DNA of 5,915 nt from SOIA01 sp050116035. Its GTDB lineage: Bacteria > Acidobacteriota > Aminicenantia > Aminicenantales > Aminicenantaceae. The notes under the pieces are model-generated. The model was not told where the DNA came from. It did not search any database and worked only from the letters and a program-made list of their open reading frames with translations. This document shows positions 5,669-5,915 of this stretch, in pieces; position 1 is the stretch's first letter, and the number at the start of each line of letters is the position of its first letter. Made by a program: the position numbers and the translations under genes. Where the stretch lies: assembly GCA_050116035.1 (NCBI GenBank), contig JASFPJ010000224.1, positions 1-5,915 of the forward strand, read 5' to 3'.

Positions 5669-5915
5669 AGTCTCTAGCTTCTCGAATTTTGCCTCAATAG
5701 TGTGGTCTTCAATTACTCCTGTAAACGTGTATGAACTTAAAGCCCCTTTCGGAACTCCGTCCACGAACACATTCCATATTGCGAATCCATCATCTGGAGT
5801 TATGGAGAATGTCTTATCTGTTCCGCAGTCGACTATCACACTGCCAGAAGGATCTATGTTTCCGCCCAAGCCTGCTGTGGCTGTGATGGTGTAAGTGAAG
5901 GGAGTAAATATCGCG
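4391..5915 (-). CDS. Secreted SBBP beta-propeller repeat protein with InlB-type repeat domain (N-terminus outside window)
   Basis: The frame ends at TAA (4391-4393 on the complement) and stays open to the right edge. It extends 15 full codons beyond the TTG at 5869, reading AIFTPFTYTITATAG. Those codons complete the start of a divergent InlB B-repeat (bacterial repeat) domain (YTITATAG, GG.I.PSGSV, F.ITPD.G, VFVDG, SYTFTGV, HTI.AKF) running to about 5680, so TTG 5869 is not the true start. The rest, from 5668, is eight tandem blades of about 50-59 residues built on W.ARY, NG.DEATAIAVD, SGNVYVTGYS and YVTIKYD, matching the SBBP beta-propeller family. Such proteins are exported and act at the cell surface or outside, often in adhesion or binding. 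No enzymatic motif is seen, and no C-terminal sorting domain follows the last blade. The signal peptide is expected beyond the right edge. The gene converges on the kinase and shares no promoter with it. Confidence 0.9.
   Translation of the reverse strand, partial: AIFTPFTYTITATAGLGGNIDPSGSVIVDCGTDKTFSITPDDGFAIWNVFVDGVPKGALSSYTFTGVIEDHTIEAKFEKLETWVRPYNNTAVNGNDEAADIAADLSSGNVYVTGYSIGDPTGPDYYTTGYDTLGTEGLQARYDGPAHEGDFATAIDVDGLGNIYVTGYSYRGMPHKHADYCTVKYNSARELVWDARYDARRNGNDQATDIVAHSSGIYVTGKSQNSLSKKSDQLHYDYFTIKYEPNRGRMRWEARYNNNDVNGEDMATALAVDDSGNVYVTGYSSNGTDNEIVTIKYDMTGVQQWASVYDTVNNDEATDIAVDTSGNVYVTGFSSNGTDHEIVTIKYDVATGSQQWLKTYEGGQGAALAVHQEEGSVSIHVTGFSLNGTGTDYVTIQYKADGTQQWVATYNNEFYNGSDEATALTVDSSGNVFVTGKSEDTETGLDYYTIKYDSSGNVIWFARYSTSGNFQDEPTAIAVDSTGNVFVTGKSNGFGTLFDFVTVMYEK
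4871..5092 (-). repeat. Near-identical 72-bp DNA repeat in adjacent blades 4 and 5
   Basis: Positions 4871-4942 and 5021-5092 match at 64 of 72 bases when aligned by hand, exactly 150 bases (50 codons) apart. They encode SGNVYVTGFSSNGTDHEIVT... and SGNVYVTGYSSNGTDNEIVT..., which differ at only two of 24 residues (Y/F and N/H). Other blades share much less DNA identity with each other, apart from a short core around GTGACATAGACATTTCC. This points to a recent intragenic duplication or gene conversion of one blade. Confidence 0.8.

Noticed and set aside
5867..5869. TTG on the minus strand as the start of the propeller gene
   Set aside because: The in-frame codons beyond it complete the conserved beginning of the InlB-type repeat domain, so the gene continues off the right edge.

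Overview
The window looks like chromosomal DNA from a free-living, probably Gram-negative-type bacterium of moderate to low GC. The combination of tandem transmembrane Ser/Thr kinases carrying a TolB-N-like domain and TPR repeats, together with secreted SBBP-repeat proteins, is common in Acidobacteriota, Aminicenantota-like lineages and similar under-cultured phyla. That placement is inferred from family resemblance only; no rRNA or other phylogenetic marker is present. There are no RNA genes, CRISPR arrays, insertion sequences or integration signatures.

Layout. (1) 1-980, plus strand: the 3' end of a gene whose start lies left of the window. It encodes an extracytoplasmic TPR region. It aligns without gaps over 303 residues to the C-terminal third of the next gene, with 159 identities counted by hand, so it is very probably the tail of an upstream paralogous TPR kinase. 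(2) 981-1563: an AT-rich intergenic region with a strong-looking sigma-70-type promoter (perfect TTGACA, 17-base spacer, extended -10 TATATAAT), an A/T tract upstream, and a leader of about 160 bases. The leader can fold into a 13-bp wobble-containing stem and contains a possible 46-codon ORF. (3) 1564-4350, plus strand: a complete 928-residue membrane-anchored Hanks-type Ser/Thr kinase with the order kinase, single TM helix, TolB-N/FlgO-like domain, TPR array and conserved C-terminal module. (4) 4351-4390: a 40-base convergent gap. (5) 4391-5915, minus strand: the 3' part of a secreted repeat protein, with a divergent InlB B-repeat-type domain followed by eight SBBP beta-propeller blades. Its start lies right of the window.

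How it may work together. The two plus-strand genes form a tandem paralogous pair. The promoter in front of the second suggests it is transcribed on its own. The complete kinase has all the catalytic residues and would sense through its extracytoplasmic half and signal through its cytoplasmic kinase domain. The convergent propeller gene is a likely surface or secreted protein. Nothing in the sequence ties it functionally to the kinases beyond proximity. I found no clear new system. The most useful leads are the conserved C-terminal module shared by the paralogs, the structured kinase leader, and the recently duplicated propeller blades.
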